From: Seminavis robusta | Taxonomy: Eukaryota > Bacillariophyta > Bacillariophyceae > Naviculales > Naviculaceae | Assembly: GCA_903772945.1 (NCBI GenBank) | Contig: CAICTM010000048.1 | Span: forward strand, 1 to 64,000 | Direction of reading: 5' to 3' | DNA: 64,000 bases | In this document: positions 21,427 to 33,683 of the stretch, piece by piece | Position numbering within the stretch: position 1 is the first letter of the stretch | How the letters are laid out: every line of letters starts with the position of its first letter | Translations under genes and position numbers: made by a program | Notes under the pieces: model-generated | Databases searched by the model: none | The model's input: only the letters and a program-made list of their open reading frames with translations | What the model was told of the DNA's origin: nothing

Positions 21427-22512
21427 ATGAACCGCTCCAACTCGACCGCCTCCAACGAATCTTCTTCTGCTGGTGGGTCTAGTTACATGCTCGAGTTAGA
21501 CAATGAACATCATGATGTAAGCAACTTGGCTCTGCCCAGAGTTGCCTCAAGAGTTCAGCTCTATCCTACCATTGAAACTTCCGATGCCAGCGGCTCATCT
21601 GGAGCGGCAGAGGCAGAAGCAGAGGAGTCTTCCGGTCTGCGGCATTCTCCTCGGCACCAAAGCAAGAACAGCAGAAAGAGAAACTCAGCTCCACTGTTGT
21701 CCTCGTCATTGCTGCTACCAGGAAGCTCCCACCACAGCACTACATTGGATGAACTTGCCAAGTCCATCTCGGGACTTCAGTTCAACAGTAGTAGTAGTAG
21801 CAGCAGTGATGGTGACTTTGCTTCTTCCGTACCAGCACTGAGAACAGCACAAAGCCAGCATTCTGTGAACTCTACGCCCAAGATTGGGTTTGGCTTGCCA
21901 CAAGAAGAGAGGATAGACAGGTTGACGCCGGATGTGGTAGGGACAAATTCCTGCACTGACGTAGGAGCCACTCGCTCTTTGCATTCTACCAACAATGACG
22001 CTACAGCCGCTTCTCGAGAGGATGAACCAAACGACAAGCTCAAGGCCAACCAAACTATTATTGCTACTGCTACCCAAGAAGAAGAAAGTACAAGCTCCTT
22101 GGTCCAACAGCTGGAAGGCAACTTCAGACAAACGACGACTAGTACCAATGCTAGCGGTATTGCTGATTATCTTTGTGTCAAGATCAAGCCTGACGGTCGC
22201 CCCTACCTACAGATTGGTCCAGATTTCCGCGTGGACTACATTGGGACGGCTGCTGTGACCAAAAAGGCAATACGGAATCGAGAGCCCACATTGAATGTGG
22301 AGTGCATAACTTGCCAAGTCCAAATGACCTGTCTGGCCAAGGTGGACTACGTCTTGTGTGCCAGCTGTCAGACCATTTGCCCAACTTTAGGCATGTCATC
22401 GTCATCACCCTCCACTACTACCGGTACTACGAATAAACAAGCATCCGCAGGGATTGGACTACGCACAGAAGTTGTGGCTGCCTTGGTTCCCACAGAGGCA
22501 ACCGCAGCCTGA
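21427..22512 (+). CDS. Uncharacterised Ser/Thr-rich protein with a C-terminal CxxC pair
   Basis: Single exon, 361 residues, ATG in a good context (CAGCCATGAAC). Not recognised. Residues 1-235 are low complexity: Ser/Thr-rich with a basic patch (RHQSKNSRKRNS), a Ser run and Gln/Glu stretches, probably disordered and a good phosphorylation target. The ordered part is about 240-320: DYLCVKIKPDGRPYLQIGPD followed by VECITCQVQMTCLAK and VLCASCQTIC, i.e. two CxxC-type knuckles about 16 residues apart, compatible with a small zinc ribbon. The tail is Thr/Ala-rich. A regulatory or adaptor role would fit but is a guess. Confidence 0.65.
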   Translation: MNRSNSTASNESSSAGGSSYMLELDNEHHDVSNLALPRVASRVQLYPTIETSDASGSSGAAEAEAEESSGLRHSPRHQSKNSRKRNSAPLLSSSLLLPGSSHHSTTLDELAKSISGLQFNSSSSSSSDGDFASSVPALRTAQSQHSVNSTPKIGFGLPQEERIDRLTPDVVGTNSCTDVGATRSLHSTNNDATAASREDEPNDKLKANQTIIATATQEEESTSSLVQQLEGNFRQTTTSTNASGIADYLCVKIKPDGRPYLQIGPDFRVDYIGTAAVTKKAIRNREPTLNVECITCQVQMTCLAKVDYVLCASCQTICPTLGMSSSSPSTTTGTTNKQASAGIGLRTEVVAALVPTEATAA

Positions 22513-23122
22513 CAGTGAGTCTGATGGTTCCTTTCTTTTCAGACGTTTTCCTCCAAGCCACTTGCATTCTTATTTCAAAAACCAACTTTAAAGAAGCCAA
22601 CACAGGACAAAAGAAGGGACAACACAACTTTTTAGATATATTGTCGAGGTCGCTTTCTTTTGGCCACGGGCTAGGGGAACGCTTATTTTCTAACAAGTAC
22701 TTTAGAAAGTATAGAGAAGAGGGAGTCCAATACAGCTCCAATACAGTACAGAGCCCCCTGTAGTGGTCGTTACTTTGAGTTGCTATGCTCTCTGAATTGT
22801 CGAAACCGGTACCGGATCCAGCTCAGGATGCGGAAAGTGGATTGTGAGGAGAAAAGCGGTACCGGTACTGCTCAAATAAATTGTGTCCGGGGTGTTCTTA
22901 TATTATGAAGATTTAGAAGGCCGACACCCATATCTTTGGTCATTAAATTTTTGAGCATGACTCTATCAGAGGCACAATGACTCATCCATCTTGCCTGCTG
23001 AGAGGTCGAACAGAGCGAAAGATCGAGAGACGAGCCAGAGTTGAAGGAACACACTTGACAACCATCCATGATAAGTCCTTCTATCTTTGGAGGTGTGAAT
23101 TTAAAAAGGTATCTAAGACGCC
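22513..23122. other. Spacer before the copy B glycosyltransferase
   Basis: 3' flank of the previous gene and 5' flank of the next. Two GGTACCGGTAC-type palindromes near 22806 and 22858. No gene seen. Confidence 0.5.
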
Positions 23123-24562
23123 ATGGTTGGTACTACTAGTAGTAGAATAGCAGGTCGAACTCTGAGGCGAAAAGAGCGTCTTAGCAAAGCCCAGGGGAGA
23201 TCAGATCACCAGGATGATGCTGCTACTAGTACCCATACCCATAGCCTCCCTGCTTCCACTGCTGGAGCGACAGTCTCCTTATCTTTGGGGCGCAGCCCGA
23301 GCACTGTGTTTCTACTTTTGGTTTGTGTGAGTTTGTCTCTGGCAGCGTTTTGCTCAGACAGAAGATTGGTTGTCACAGCTTGGACTTATGCAAGAGCCAT
23401 TAATATTAATATGGATGCAAGCAATAGCAACAGCAACTCCGCCATTCAAGCCGTTGCAGAGGTACAAGTGCCTGCAAAACCTGGATCTGATCATGCCACT
23501 GCATCAGCACAAACAGCACTAGTACAAAAGAGCAGCAAGCATGCCACTGTCATGGGCATGGCCACGAACTATCCGCTCAAGACCTTTAGGCAATACGTGG
23601 GATCCCTGCGGAAAACGGGATTTGAAGGAAAAATCATTCTGGCAATCTCACAAGACCCCAAGGCGGGAGTGGAAGACTACTTGAAAATTCAAAATGTTAC
23701 CATGAAGAGAATCCAAAAAATTAACTGCACCTATGATCTATTAGAAATTCGAGGGAGAGACAAGAAAAATCTCAATTCACACCAGATTGAGGTTGCTACC
23801 TGCGCTGATCCATATCCCAACTTGAAGATTCGATGGAGTCGATTTGCCCTTCTCAGAGATTATCTGGAAGAATGCAAAGAATGCACTGGGCCCATCCTTA
23901 TCTCAGATGTCAGAGACACTTTCTTTCAACGAGATCCATTTGGTCCTGAAGCACCTCCTGTCACCGGACTACAAGTCTTTGAGGAATTCAAAGAACAACG
24001 AACCACTCACTGGCTGGTGCAGGGTCCTGTGGAAAAATGCAAAAATATCAAAATTTTCAATGAAACCATGCTCTGCTCTGGAACCACCATTGCCACCCGA
24101 AATGACATGCTCCGATATCTCAATGACATGGTGGCAGAAATGAGATTTTGGATGCAACATGAAAAGTGCTGTTGCAATGACATGAATGGTGACGACCAGT
24201 CCATCCACAATTGGCTCTTCTATGGGTCCAAACAACTAGCCACGTACGGGACGGCGCAACCGAATCGAATGGGGCTGGTACACACCGCAGGAGCCCAAGC
24301 ATCAAGACTCTTCCAAGCCAAACGCAAAAAGGGAATGGAGGAACTGGGGCTCGAACAGAGAGCTGCTGTGGTTATGCCCTTTACTTCCAAGGAAGAGGAA
24401 GAACGGGGGAATTGGTTGGGGCCAGAGCATGGATTGACGGATCCTCAAGGGTACTTGCTCGATTTCAATGGGGAAAGATCCTTTGTGGTTCACCAAGCGG
24501 ATCGATTTGGGTATCCCTTTGAAAAATGGTTGTGGAATCATGGACCTTGCAAGGGACTCTGA
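23123..24562 (+). CDS. Type II membrane glycosyltransferase-like protein, copy B
   Basis: Single exon, 479 residues, intact. A long basic cytosolic tail (1-55) precedes one membrane segment at about 61-77, then a Ser/Asn/Ala stem. The luminal domain opens with ATVMGMATNYPLKTFRQYVG and contains IILAISQDPKAGVEDYL, the DxD-like ILISDVRDTFFQRDPFGP, NETMLCSGTTIATR, CCCNDMNGDDQSIHNWLFYG, and ends FVVHQADRFGYPFEKWLW with GPCKGL. It is much closer to the decayed copy C (36347-37515) than to copy A. Presumed Golgi nucleotide-sugar transferase; the donor and acceptor are unknown. The strong conservation of the Asp motifs between copies A and B supports catalysis. Confidence 0.78.
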   Translation: MVGTTSSRIAGRTLRRKERLSKAQGRSDHQDDAATSTHTHSLPASTAGATVSLSLGRSPSTVFLLLVCVSLSLAAFCSDRRLVVTAWTYARAININMDASNSNSNSAIQAVAEVQVPAKPGSDHATASAQTALVQKSSKHATVMGMATNYPLKTFRQYVGSLRKTGFEGKIILAISQDPKAGVEDYLKIQNVTMKRIQKINCTYDLLEIRGRDKKNLNSHQIEVATCADPYPNLKIRWSRFALLRDYLEECKECTGPILISDVRDTFFQRDPFGPEAPPVTGLQVFEEFKEQRTTHWLVQGPVEKCKNIKIFNETMLCSGTTIATRNDMLRYLNDMVAEMRFWMQHEKCCCNDMNGDDQSIHNWLFYGSKQLATYGTAQPNRMGLVHTAGAQASRLFQAKRKKGMEELGLEQRAAVVMPFTSKEEEERGNWLGPEHGLTDPQGYLLDFNGERSFVVHQADRFGYPFEKWLWNHGPCKGL

Positions 24563-25400
24563 ATCTTTTTGTTGGCTGTTCGAGGAAGTCGCACAATGTC
24601 AATCAATCAATTACAATGCGCGGGACAAGAATTCATTGCGGAAGAAATGGAGTTGCTACGACAATAATCCGAGTCCAGAAATTGTTCATTCGGATTCGAT
24701 TCATGTGGACGAAATGATTGACGCGAGAACCGACTCGTCGTGGAAGCTGCTATTTGGAATAGCAAGCTATCCGACGATGGTACGATTGAAATCGTCTTCG
24801 TTCCTTACTTGGGCAAGGGAACGAAATCGCGTCGCGTGATTGCATTTTCCAATTTGCTTGCTTGTCCGATTTGACGATCTGTTCCACCAACTGGAAGGGT
24901 GGATACCGTAGATTTCTACAACCTGTGTGAGTAGCTAGGTTCCAAGATCTTGTTTCCGGTCTTGGCCTTACCAAGCATACCGTACCGATAGATGACCTCG
25001 CCCATGGAGTTTTGTCCCTGAAATTGATGGCCTTTACCGCTATTTCTAGTTTTACGGTACCAAACTTAGTCGAAGAATATATTATGCTTGACTTTCAACA
25101 CACCAGCCTTGTACAGATTTCATTGCCGGTGCCATGCAGTTCAGGGATGCAGTGCTGGGGCCAACCGTGCGGGTACTCGAGTGCTAGGGACAACTATCAG
25201 TACCGGTATGTAGGGAATGAAGTGCTGAGACTAACCTTAATTGCGACATGTCCAGCGCCAGCGGTCGTGAGAGACGCAGAGTCATTGTGGGAAATACATA
25301 CTCCCGCGTCTGGGTCGTCAAAGTATTCATGAACTATGAGACGATAGAGGTAGCTGCAAATTTACAGTATGGCTAATGCGGTCGATCCCCTTGTCATTAA
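24563..25400. other. Spacer between copy B and the TFIIIC gene
   Basis: 3' flanks of two converging genes. A duplicated phrase (GGGATGCAGTGCTGGGGCCAACCG / GGGAATGAAGTGCTGAGACTAACC) at about 25145 and 25208 is diverged. No gene seen. Confidence 0.4.
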
Positions 25401-28400
25401 CTATACTGCAACAACTTTCGTCCCGGAGGGTGCTTCCTTTGGCATATCGTTGTCCAACTTCTCCGTGGAATTGGCCGCAGTTACAATGTCATCAGCTGCT
25501 TCGCTCGCTTGTTCGACTTCCATTGGAGCGCCGGTATCAAAACCGGTCGCGACAAGTGCAGGGATCTCGGCATCGCCGCCGCTGCCTTCCACCCCATTCT
25601 CGTCAGCGATGTTGTCAGCGTCATCGCCTTCGTCAAAGAGGGCTGTTTCGTCTTCATAAGCATAATCTTTCTTGCTGCAGTTTTCAAACGAAAAGTTCGT
25701 TTCTTCCTGGCCCAAAGATGACTTCCAAGCAACAGCGTCAGCACGTGCCAGCAAGAGCTCGTCAACCACGTCTTGGTCCCAGGGAGCAAACGATTCTTCA
25801 GTCCTAGAAGTCTTGATTCCAACAGTCTTGTCAGCGGCCGTGGCGCGAATCATGATGCTCACATTGTAACACAGCACCCCCACAATCATCCATTGGTTGC
25901 TCCAGGTGCTCTTTGTCTTCTTTTCGTCGTCTTTTGCCTCCGACGGAGCTTTGGCTTCAACGCGGTTGTTGTTATTGTTGTTGCAGATCTTGTTGTCGTT
26001 TTCATTTTCAGGCTGCATGTTGCCGCCGTCGTCGTCGGCTGCAGATTTTGCCTCTCGATGCATATTACATACACGTGCCACATAGGCGCAGAGGAAGGCC
26101 GCTTCGTACGGAAAGTATACAGCTTGGAAACAATCGGCGCGACCCAGAATCACCAGGGCCTCGTAAGGAAGACACTTTGACGGTTCAGGCAAGGGTTCTC
26201 GAAACAGGTCCACGCTGTTCCCTCGTTTGGTTCCGTGGCCAGCAAAAATGGCGGCCTGTTGTATGACAAGAAACGGATTCTCGCACGTGTTGTTGACCTG
26301 GGCCAAATCCAACAAGGCACAAGCCACCTGAAGACTGGCCTTTTCGACTGCTGTGTCTGTGTAACATACCCGCAGCTGTTCCATGGCATCGTGGACCTTC
26401 TTCATCTGCCTACCCCCAAATTGGGTAGGAATTTTGCGACTGAAGTCCGTTGGTATGCCCCAGAGTCGTTGCAGTTCGCTCGAAGGTATCGACACAGTGT
26501 TGGAAAGTGGATTGGCTCGATCCTCGCCCGGAAACCATTCGTCCAAAGGTTTTGCTGGTTCTTTAGGCGGCCTGCGTTTTCGAGTTCTAGAAGATGGGTC
26601 GCGCAATAGTCTTTTCCGGTACACTTGATTCATGAAGTTCGCAGCTACATCCATGGCTGTTGCCTTGCCAACATCGGAATCCCAGATGTGCTGGTTGAGG
26701 TAGAACTGAGTCTGACAAACGCAACGCAACGCAACGAGATTATGCTTGTGGTCAGGTCACAATCCAAAGGCCAACAACACATTTTCACTCGATCAGAAAC
26801 TTACAATTGGAAGAAGCACACTCAAACTGCTCATGAGCAGTTCGTATCGTTCATGGGTTTCTTTCTGCCGCGCCAGCTCCAGGCACAGCATGGAATGCGC
26901 GAGAACGATATGCAGTCCTTCGTGTTCTGCGTAAACCGAAATAGGTTCGTCCTCGGTTGCTTCCTTGTGCTTCTCCAGACCTTCCTTATACCATGACGAT
27001 TGCTTTGTCTGGGCTAAACGTATGTTGAATTTGAAATCTGCAGCCGCTGGAAGGAAGTCGCCTAGGCTCTTCCATTGCCGTTCCAGTTCCGTTTCAAGGT
27101 CTTCTGGAAGGAACCCAGCAACCCTTCCGTTGTTCACTTTTAAACCAAAGAATGTACAGCTAGCACTCTTCATGAGCCTCAATGAGAATTCATGAGGTTC
27201 CCATCCCGAGAAATGTGACACGTTGAAAGAGATGCACAAGTTGTAGCATCGAAGGGACATTGCTTTATGCTGAGATGCGGGGGAAAGCAATGAGTAAGCG
27301 AGCTGTTGTCATCACGACGACGTCGAGATGGGCCTGATACCAGATATTTCACTTACATGTACCGATTGCCACGTTGATGGGAGCGGGATGCTATCCCAAG
27401 CTGTGCTATCAAACAACGTGGAGCTCTGCCCACCAGAGCTCAAGAGGCCTGCTGTGTTCAAGGACATCCAGGACACGATTTGGTTCCCTTCATCGGCGAG
27501 CTCCTCCAACTTGGACTTGTCTAGGGGGAAGTCGTCATCGTGCACAATTACCGAATATCCTTCATCAAAGATCTTCAAAACCTGAAAGACGGAGAAACCC
27601 AACCGTTCAGCCAACATTCCCCAATTCGAGCATCTGAACAACATCTTTTGATTTGTGGAAAGGGAAGCATGCTCATACGACGAAACCAACCTACCTCGAC
27701 AAAATCCTTCGAGATTGCGCCATTGGCATCGACCAAGAGCGTTTCCGCGCTCGAAATGCGCAAATGCCGTCTGAGCAGCTTGATGGATTGAAGGATGGAT
27801 ACCTTTGCATCGACGATATCTTGTTTTGAATATGATTTGATCGCGGCGAAATAAGCAGCATGGGCACTCTTTACTTGAAGCCGTCCCAAAGAAGTAATGC
27901 ACTTGAGAATTTGCCGAATGCGGAACCTTGACGACATCGAATCAAAGCTGGTTGTTTCGACAGGGGCGCAAATCAACCCGTTATCTTCTAGATAATCCAC
28001 CAGTTTCTGAAACATTGGTGCAAAATGTGATGCCCACTCCGTATCTTTTCCCGAGCCCGTGAGTGTCTCAGCCACCAACGAATAAGCAGCAATCCTTCCC
28101 AGAGAGTCCGTCGCAGAAGCGCGATACAGTTGCCAGTCTGCATCTTTGGACACAGCCTTGGTGGTTGCTGTATCAGATACCCAGCCCTTCCCTTCTGGTT
28201 CCAACTGGTCAATCATATCCATGCATTTCTTGGCGACATAATTCCTGCCACCTTCATGAATCAGACAAAGCGAAAACAGAACACTTACTTCTGGAGGAAG
28301 CGCTCCTCTTCGAAGTGACTGCAGTAGTCGTGGTCCAACCGTCTCAGATTCGAGATTTTCGTCATCTGAAAGATAGGTAGCTGCAGCTTCCTCTTCATCG

Positions 28401-31400
28401 CTAAAGTCAGCATCTTGCTGAACCTGGAAAATGAAGCGAGGTACGAGGGATTAGCTATGCATAGTTGCTTGAACAGATGTCAACACAAGATCGAGTCGAA
28501 CGCTTACGTCGTCATAAGTTGGTGGCTGCGAGGAGAAGAGTCGGGCCAAAGGATCGGACTGCTGTTCCAAGATTCGTCGCTGCTCAACCTTCTTGTCGTG
28601 TATTCGCGCCCGTTCTCTCATATACAGCGACACTGCCTCCCCCGCTAGGCGCCCCCCACGGTACAGCTTCATTTCCAAGAGAAGCTTCATCAGTTCGGTC
28701 GCAATTTGGGTAACGACTCGGCAAGAAGCAGCCACAGGGCTTTCTTGGCCGTCAGAGGAAGCCATTGCGAGATCTTCGTTTTCACCGCCGCCTTCTTGCT
28801 CTTCATCCTTCTGTTGTTTCTCAGGCGTTTGATCATCTGCAGAGTCGTCCTTCTTTTGGTATTCGGTGGCAAGCTTCTTCACTTGCGCTCGATGATAGCG
28901 AGTCATTTTCCTCCGCGCTTCCTTTCGTTCCTTGATGGCTTCCTGGCTACCACTAGCACATTCACCATCTTCATCGTTACTTCCTTTCCCTAAGACCTCC
29001 ATCATCTGCTCAGTGGTCTGGTCGAAGGCTGCTAGCTCCGATGCATTGCTCTCCAGTAGGAAGCGCTTTTCCTGGTCGTACTCGTCATCCACCTCGGCTG
29101 TGTCGGCAACTGCCTCCTTCGTAGAACGCCCCACGGGCACGTCATGGTCCTCAAGGGAAGCCCCGGTTTCCGCTTTGTCATTTGAATGGTCCTCTTCCCT
29201 TGCCATGCTAGTATCGGGCTCTAATCGCGTTTGCTGGTATTGTTCTTTGAGCTTCGCGATTGGCACAGAGTCATCACTGTCATCGTCGCTAGAATCGCCA
29301 GCGGTTGCCTGGGTCGGATTGTGCTCTTCCGCGGATTCTCCCTTTTCCCCAGCAGTGTCCAAAGCCGCTCGCGTCTCGCCTTTGTCATCTGTCGCGGCTG
29401 CCGTCTCAGTCTCTGCTTCGTCCTTCATTTCCGTAGATTGGTTGGTTGTAGAATCGACCTCGTTTTCTCCTTCCTTACTGCTATCATCCGCGCTGCTACC
29501 AGAGTTGTTCGTGGCTTCAGCGGCTTCCGTGGTCCTTGTGTCCCCGTTCGTCTCCTCGTCACCGCCATCTTCCATGCGATCCTTTTCATCCGTGTTGTCG
29601 GTTTTGTCAGTCGTTTCATCCAACCCACTTGCGTCTTTGCTATTGTCGTTTTCATCCTTTTCATCTTCTTCGTCGTCGTCATCGCCTTGGACCAACGCAA
29701 GGGCAAAATCCACTGCGGCCTGTTCCTTGGCCATAGTTGCCATTTTCTGCAAATGCCGCTGCAGAGCTCGTTGTCGCATCCACTCCATGAGCGCCCCCGT
29801 GGCTTTGGTTCCCGCCGCCGCCGCCAGTGCCAAGACGAGCCCTTGCAATCGTCGTTCTTGCCAATCAAACTTGTGTGAGAATTTTCGCAACCATCGTCGA
29901 AACATGTAATTTTGTTGTCGCTCTTGTCCTCGTCCCGTATTCCATTCCTGACATTCGTATCCGATTCGTAGCATGCAATCGGCATATAACATCCATGCAT
30001 TGTGTCGAAATTCCTTTTTTTGTCGTTGTCGTTGGAGTAAATCCATCCATAGCGTAATGGCTTCGGAGAGGCATCCCAATTCTACGTAGAGTCGTGCCAA
30101 TTTGATGGGTACGTCGAGTGTGGGTGGTTTGAGATTGTCTGCTGTTTGTAGATCTCCCTTGGCTTCTGTGAACCATCGTTCTTGTTCCTTTCGTGTGAGA
30201 TCATCAATGAGTTGATTATTGTTGTATGTGGCAGCCAGTTGGTAGAGATCGGCAATATCTACGGCGGTATCGGCAGCTCGTACCCATAGTGAATAGTCCT
30301 TTTTGCATAGAATGGCGGCAATGTGATAGGATCCATATGCCTTTTGCGCCAAATCAATGGCTTCCCGCAGTTCTTCCGGATACGCCGTCGTCGATTCGTT
30401 GTCGTGGTCTTGTGCAGATTGTGATTGCTGCTGCTCCGATGATGACGTTTCTTGGTCCAGAGCGAAATGTACCTTTTTGGACGCGGGCTTATTGTTTGGC
30501 TGATCTTTTGGCGGTTGTTCTTGTGTTGGTGTTGTTTCCTCATCTTGCGTTGCTTCAGTGTCTGGCTTGTCTTGTGGTTGCGTTGGTGTTGATTGGTTAC
30601 TGTCTTGTTTGATGTTGTTGTTTAGTGGATTGAATTTCTTCCAACAAGTTTGGTACATGTCAGTGTATACCATTCCTAGTGAACTGTATACTTGTGGCGC
30701 CGAGGGAGCATCCTTTGCAATTTGTTGTAACCTGGCAATTGCGAGCTTTGGCAATCCCCTGGCATGTGCCCCCAATGCTTGTCCATGTCGTTGTGCCATT
30801 TTGTATGACTTGAAATTTTTGAGACGAAAGAGTCGTCTTCGTGCCTTTTGACTGTTGGCATTTTGCTGTCTAGGTTTCTTGTTGGTTTTGGCTCGTTTCT
30901 TGTAGGGTCCTCGTTTTTTCTTTTGGACCTTATTGGTGGTGTCTGATGATGGATTGGTGGTTGTAGTTGTAGTTGTACTTGATTCTTGTGTCGTGTGGGA
31001 GTTGGTGTCAGGTAGTGTCTTGTCCATTGGTTGAGGTTCAGTGTCATTTTCTTCCTCCTCTTCTTCAGCATCCTCATCATCATCATCCTCATCATTTTCG
31101 TCCTCTTCTACTGGGTCTTCCTGATCATCATTGTCATTGTCATTGGCCTGGTCCTGATCATTGTCTGGTTCCTCAGGCTCTTCATTTTGCTCCTCTTGCT
31201 CATCTTCTTCTTCTTCCAATGGTAAATCTTTTTCATCATTCTGATCTTTTTGTGTTTGTTTTTGCTGCTCATGAATTTTTTGAATCTGATTGTACTTGGC
31301 ATTGGCTTTGGCCACCATAAGGTTAGTGATTGGCATGGAAGCCTCCACTACTTCATCTTCTAGAGCCAGTCTGCTTCCTCTCAGTCTCTTCCTCTTATTG

Positions 31401-31849
31401 TCACTTGCACTACTAGCTAGTATAGAATTGCCTGTAGCACTTGCACCATCTCCTCCTTCCTTGCCCATAAGATCAGTGGAGTGATCATCATTGGTGTTTT
31501 TACCGTGTGTTTGTGTTTCTTCTAAGTCTTCTAAGTCTGGCAATGGCTCTGCCATTTCGTGATCTTCTCGTTCCAACAATTTTCGTTTTCTGGTTTTCCC
31601 TTTACTGAGATTCTTGGGTGTCACTCGACGGTACTGACCTTTGGCTGTCTTGGAGTACGAAGCCACGTCCATTTCACGGTGAAGAGAGTCTAGCACGCGT
31701 TTCATGCTGCTCTTCTTCTTCTCTTCTTCTTCTCCTTCTTCTCCTATACTTCGATCATCATCATCATCAGCTTCATCCTCTTCATGGTCATCAGTGTCTC
31801 TATTACTACCACCAGCAGCAGCAGCACAAGATCTCGTGGACGATGACAT
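25401..31849 (-). CDS. TFIIIC TPR subunit (GTF3C3/Tfc4-like), five exons
   Basis: Component of the RNA polymerase III factor TFIIIC, which binds tRNA and 5S promoters and recruits TFIIIB. Exons on the minus strand: 31849-28508, 28423-27695, 27581-27357, 27269-26805, 26711-25401; introns of 84, 113, 87 and 93 bp, all GT-AG and all phase 0. The product is about 2,023 residues, roughly double the yeast protein. The first 330 residues are acidic/basic low complexity. From about 335, RRLFRLKNFKSYKMAQRHGQ, ARGLPKLAIARLQQIAKDAP and YSSLGMVYTDMY match the start of the family's TPR array; more TPR-like helices follow at about 500-690. A second insert of about 350 residues, rich in Asp/Glu/Thr, splits the protein near 730-1060, and the conserved C-terminal half resumes after VVTQIATELMKLLLEMKLYR, ending with helical repeats (CQAVYFPYEAAFLCAYVARV). 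Intact. The two acidic inserts are the odd feature. Confidence 0.8.
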
Positions 31850-32604
31850 GGTCTAGCTATAGACTAGTATGTGCATGCAATAGCATTGTTGGTTAATTGC
31901 AATCGATGCAATGGCCGTGGATCTTTTGGTCCAATTAGGGGTTCCGCTGGAGTTTCGAGTATTGGGGGTGAATTGGAGGATCCCTTTTTCAATCTGTTAT
32001 TTATTGTTTGCACCCCTTCTCTCCTTCATTATTTGAAGTTGATTATGGATAAGGCTATGCATACATTGATGTCGACGAAGCGAAGAAGTCATAGTGGTCG
32101 CTCCTGAATTGTCCTCTGGTATACTACCGGTAGCTAGCACGTTGCTTACGTAGGATTGCTGCTTTGCGGTTGGGTACTGTAGTACCACTAAAACATTTGA
32201 AACCTCACGCACGACCCAACACAATCACAGTGGTATTACTGAAGACAGCAGACGGAAGATGGATGCAGATACCAGCTAGCTAGCTAGACTGAGTGGTCGA
32301 GTCGAGTCGAGTCCATCGAGGGAGACTACTGTACTAGCTAGTAGAAGAATGTACTGTAATAAAGTCTTGTGGAGGCTTCTTTGCCGTCGAGAGTCCCTGA
32401 AAGAAGTCATTGCATTGTACTAGCTAGTATAGAATAGTGTCATGCTTCATGATCGTGGAGTCGCTCCTGCATAGCTCCCAAAATTTTAATCACCGAATTA
32501 CTATAGTACTTGCTCTTTCGCCGCTGCTAGCTAGACGAGAGCTGGCCATTATAATATTGTTTGTTCTCCTCGACATCTCCATTCAGTTTCCATCATTATC
32601 AACC
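31850..32604. other. Spacer upstream of TFIIIC and the Cys-rich repeat genes
   Basis: Divergent promoter region between a minus-strand and a plus-strand gene. Has CTAGCTAGCTAG and GTCGAGTCGAGTCGAG runs near 32275-32315. No gene seen. Confidence 0.5.
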
Positions 32605-33036
32605 ATGGTTCCCTATCGTTTCGACTCGAAAGGTTTTCTTGCTTTCCTGGCTCTGGCTTCTGGCTCTGCTGTTTGCCAATGTCAAGTGGGTGAATGGAGA
32701 TGTTACAGGATTGGCCACCGGCCGAGAATGCATGGAGATGCCAACGAGAACAGCTGCACGCTGACCTTACAAGACTGGTCCACTTTTGTTGGTACCAGTA
32801 CATCCATGTAATGAAATCAACAATGTGATTTGTGTGACCTGTTCCACAGCTGGCACTCTCACTTGCCAAGCAGTGTCCCTATTTAACCCGGGTCCTTGCC
32901 AACATGCCACAATCTCTACTATAACTGCCTCAGTGTGGTCCGCGAAAGCCATGCTTGCCAAAATGCTGATCTTTCCACGGGTGTTGACGCCATGCAATGC
33001 CAAGACGACAATGCCAGTGGTGGCAGTGATACCGGT
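32605..33036 (+). pseudogene. Broken partial copy of the downstream Cys-rich repeat protein
   Basis: Starts ATGGTTCCCTATCG like the intact gene at 33684 (ATGGTTCCTTATCG) and follows it through the signal peptide, the first SCTLTLQD motif and the CSTAGTLTC and QNADLST motifs. The frame is lost soon after LTLQDWSTFVGT (stop near 32811) and shifts again further on; similarity stops at about 33036, covering only the N-terminus and first repeat. It is a 5'-end tandem duplicate that has decayed. Confidence 0.8.
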
Positions 33037-33683
33037 ACGTACCGTACGAGGTACCACTTGCGGTGATCACTGATGTCCACATAAATATGCAGACTATTTT
33101 ACCGCTGTACCGTACTAGCTACGTATAGTAGCTACTACTAGTAGTAGCTACTAGCTACCGGTAGCCAGTAGACTAGTACCAGGTAGCAACTCAGACTAGA
33201 TAATAGCCAGTTATTGTATTATTTTAAAATACATTACCGCGATCGTGAAGTCGTGAAGAACAACCATGCAAATAGCATATCTGTAACGGTTACCGGTACT
33301 CTGGTACTACTGTAGAGAGTACAGTAGCTAGCAACCTAGTACGTACTTAAGTACCCAATTACTGCGTAGTAGTGGACTCGAGTACAGTACCTACTGAGAA
33401 ATTGGTGTTAACGAAACACAGTACTATTAAATAAAATAAGAGATAACAACCGGAACAACCAAAGCAGTCATTGCACCGATCCGGAACCAGTAAGTCCAAT
33501 GACAGTCGCTCCTGCATACAATAAATTTAAAACAAGAATCATTCAATCCTACAAAGAAAGCCGCGACTTCTTTTTATTTCCCTTCAGGGCTGGTTTGTTG
33601 CTGCAGTACCTCTCTCTCTTATAAAAACAGTTTCTCCTCTGCAGCTCCGGCTCCAGCTCCAGCCATAATAATTATAGTCAGCC
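33037..33683. other. Palindrome-rich spacer between the two Cys-rich copies
   Basis: Dense in GTACGTACCGTACG, CTACTAGTAGTAG, CTAGCTACCGGTAGC and similar self-complementary words at 33037-33400. The last 100 bp before 33684 include a TATAAAA-like sequence at about 33621 and pyrimidine-rich DNA, a plausible promoter for the intact gene. Confidence 0.5.

Noticed and set aside
28932-29909. Long open frame on the plus strand, Ser-rich
   Set aside because: It is antisense to the acidic, repetitive part of the TFIIIC exon; Glu/Asp-rich coding on one strand leaves Ser/Phe-rich open frames on the other.
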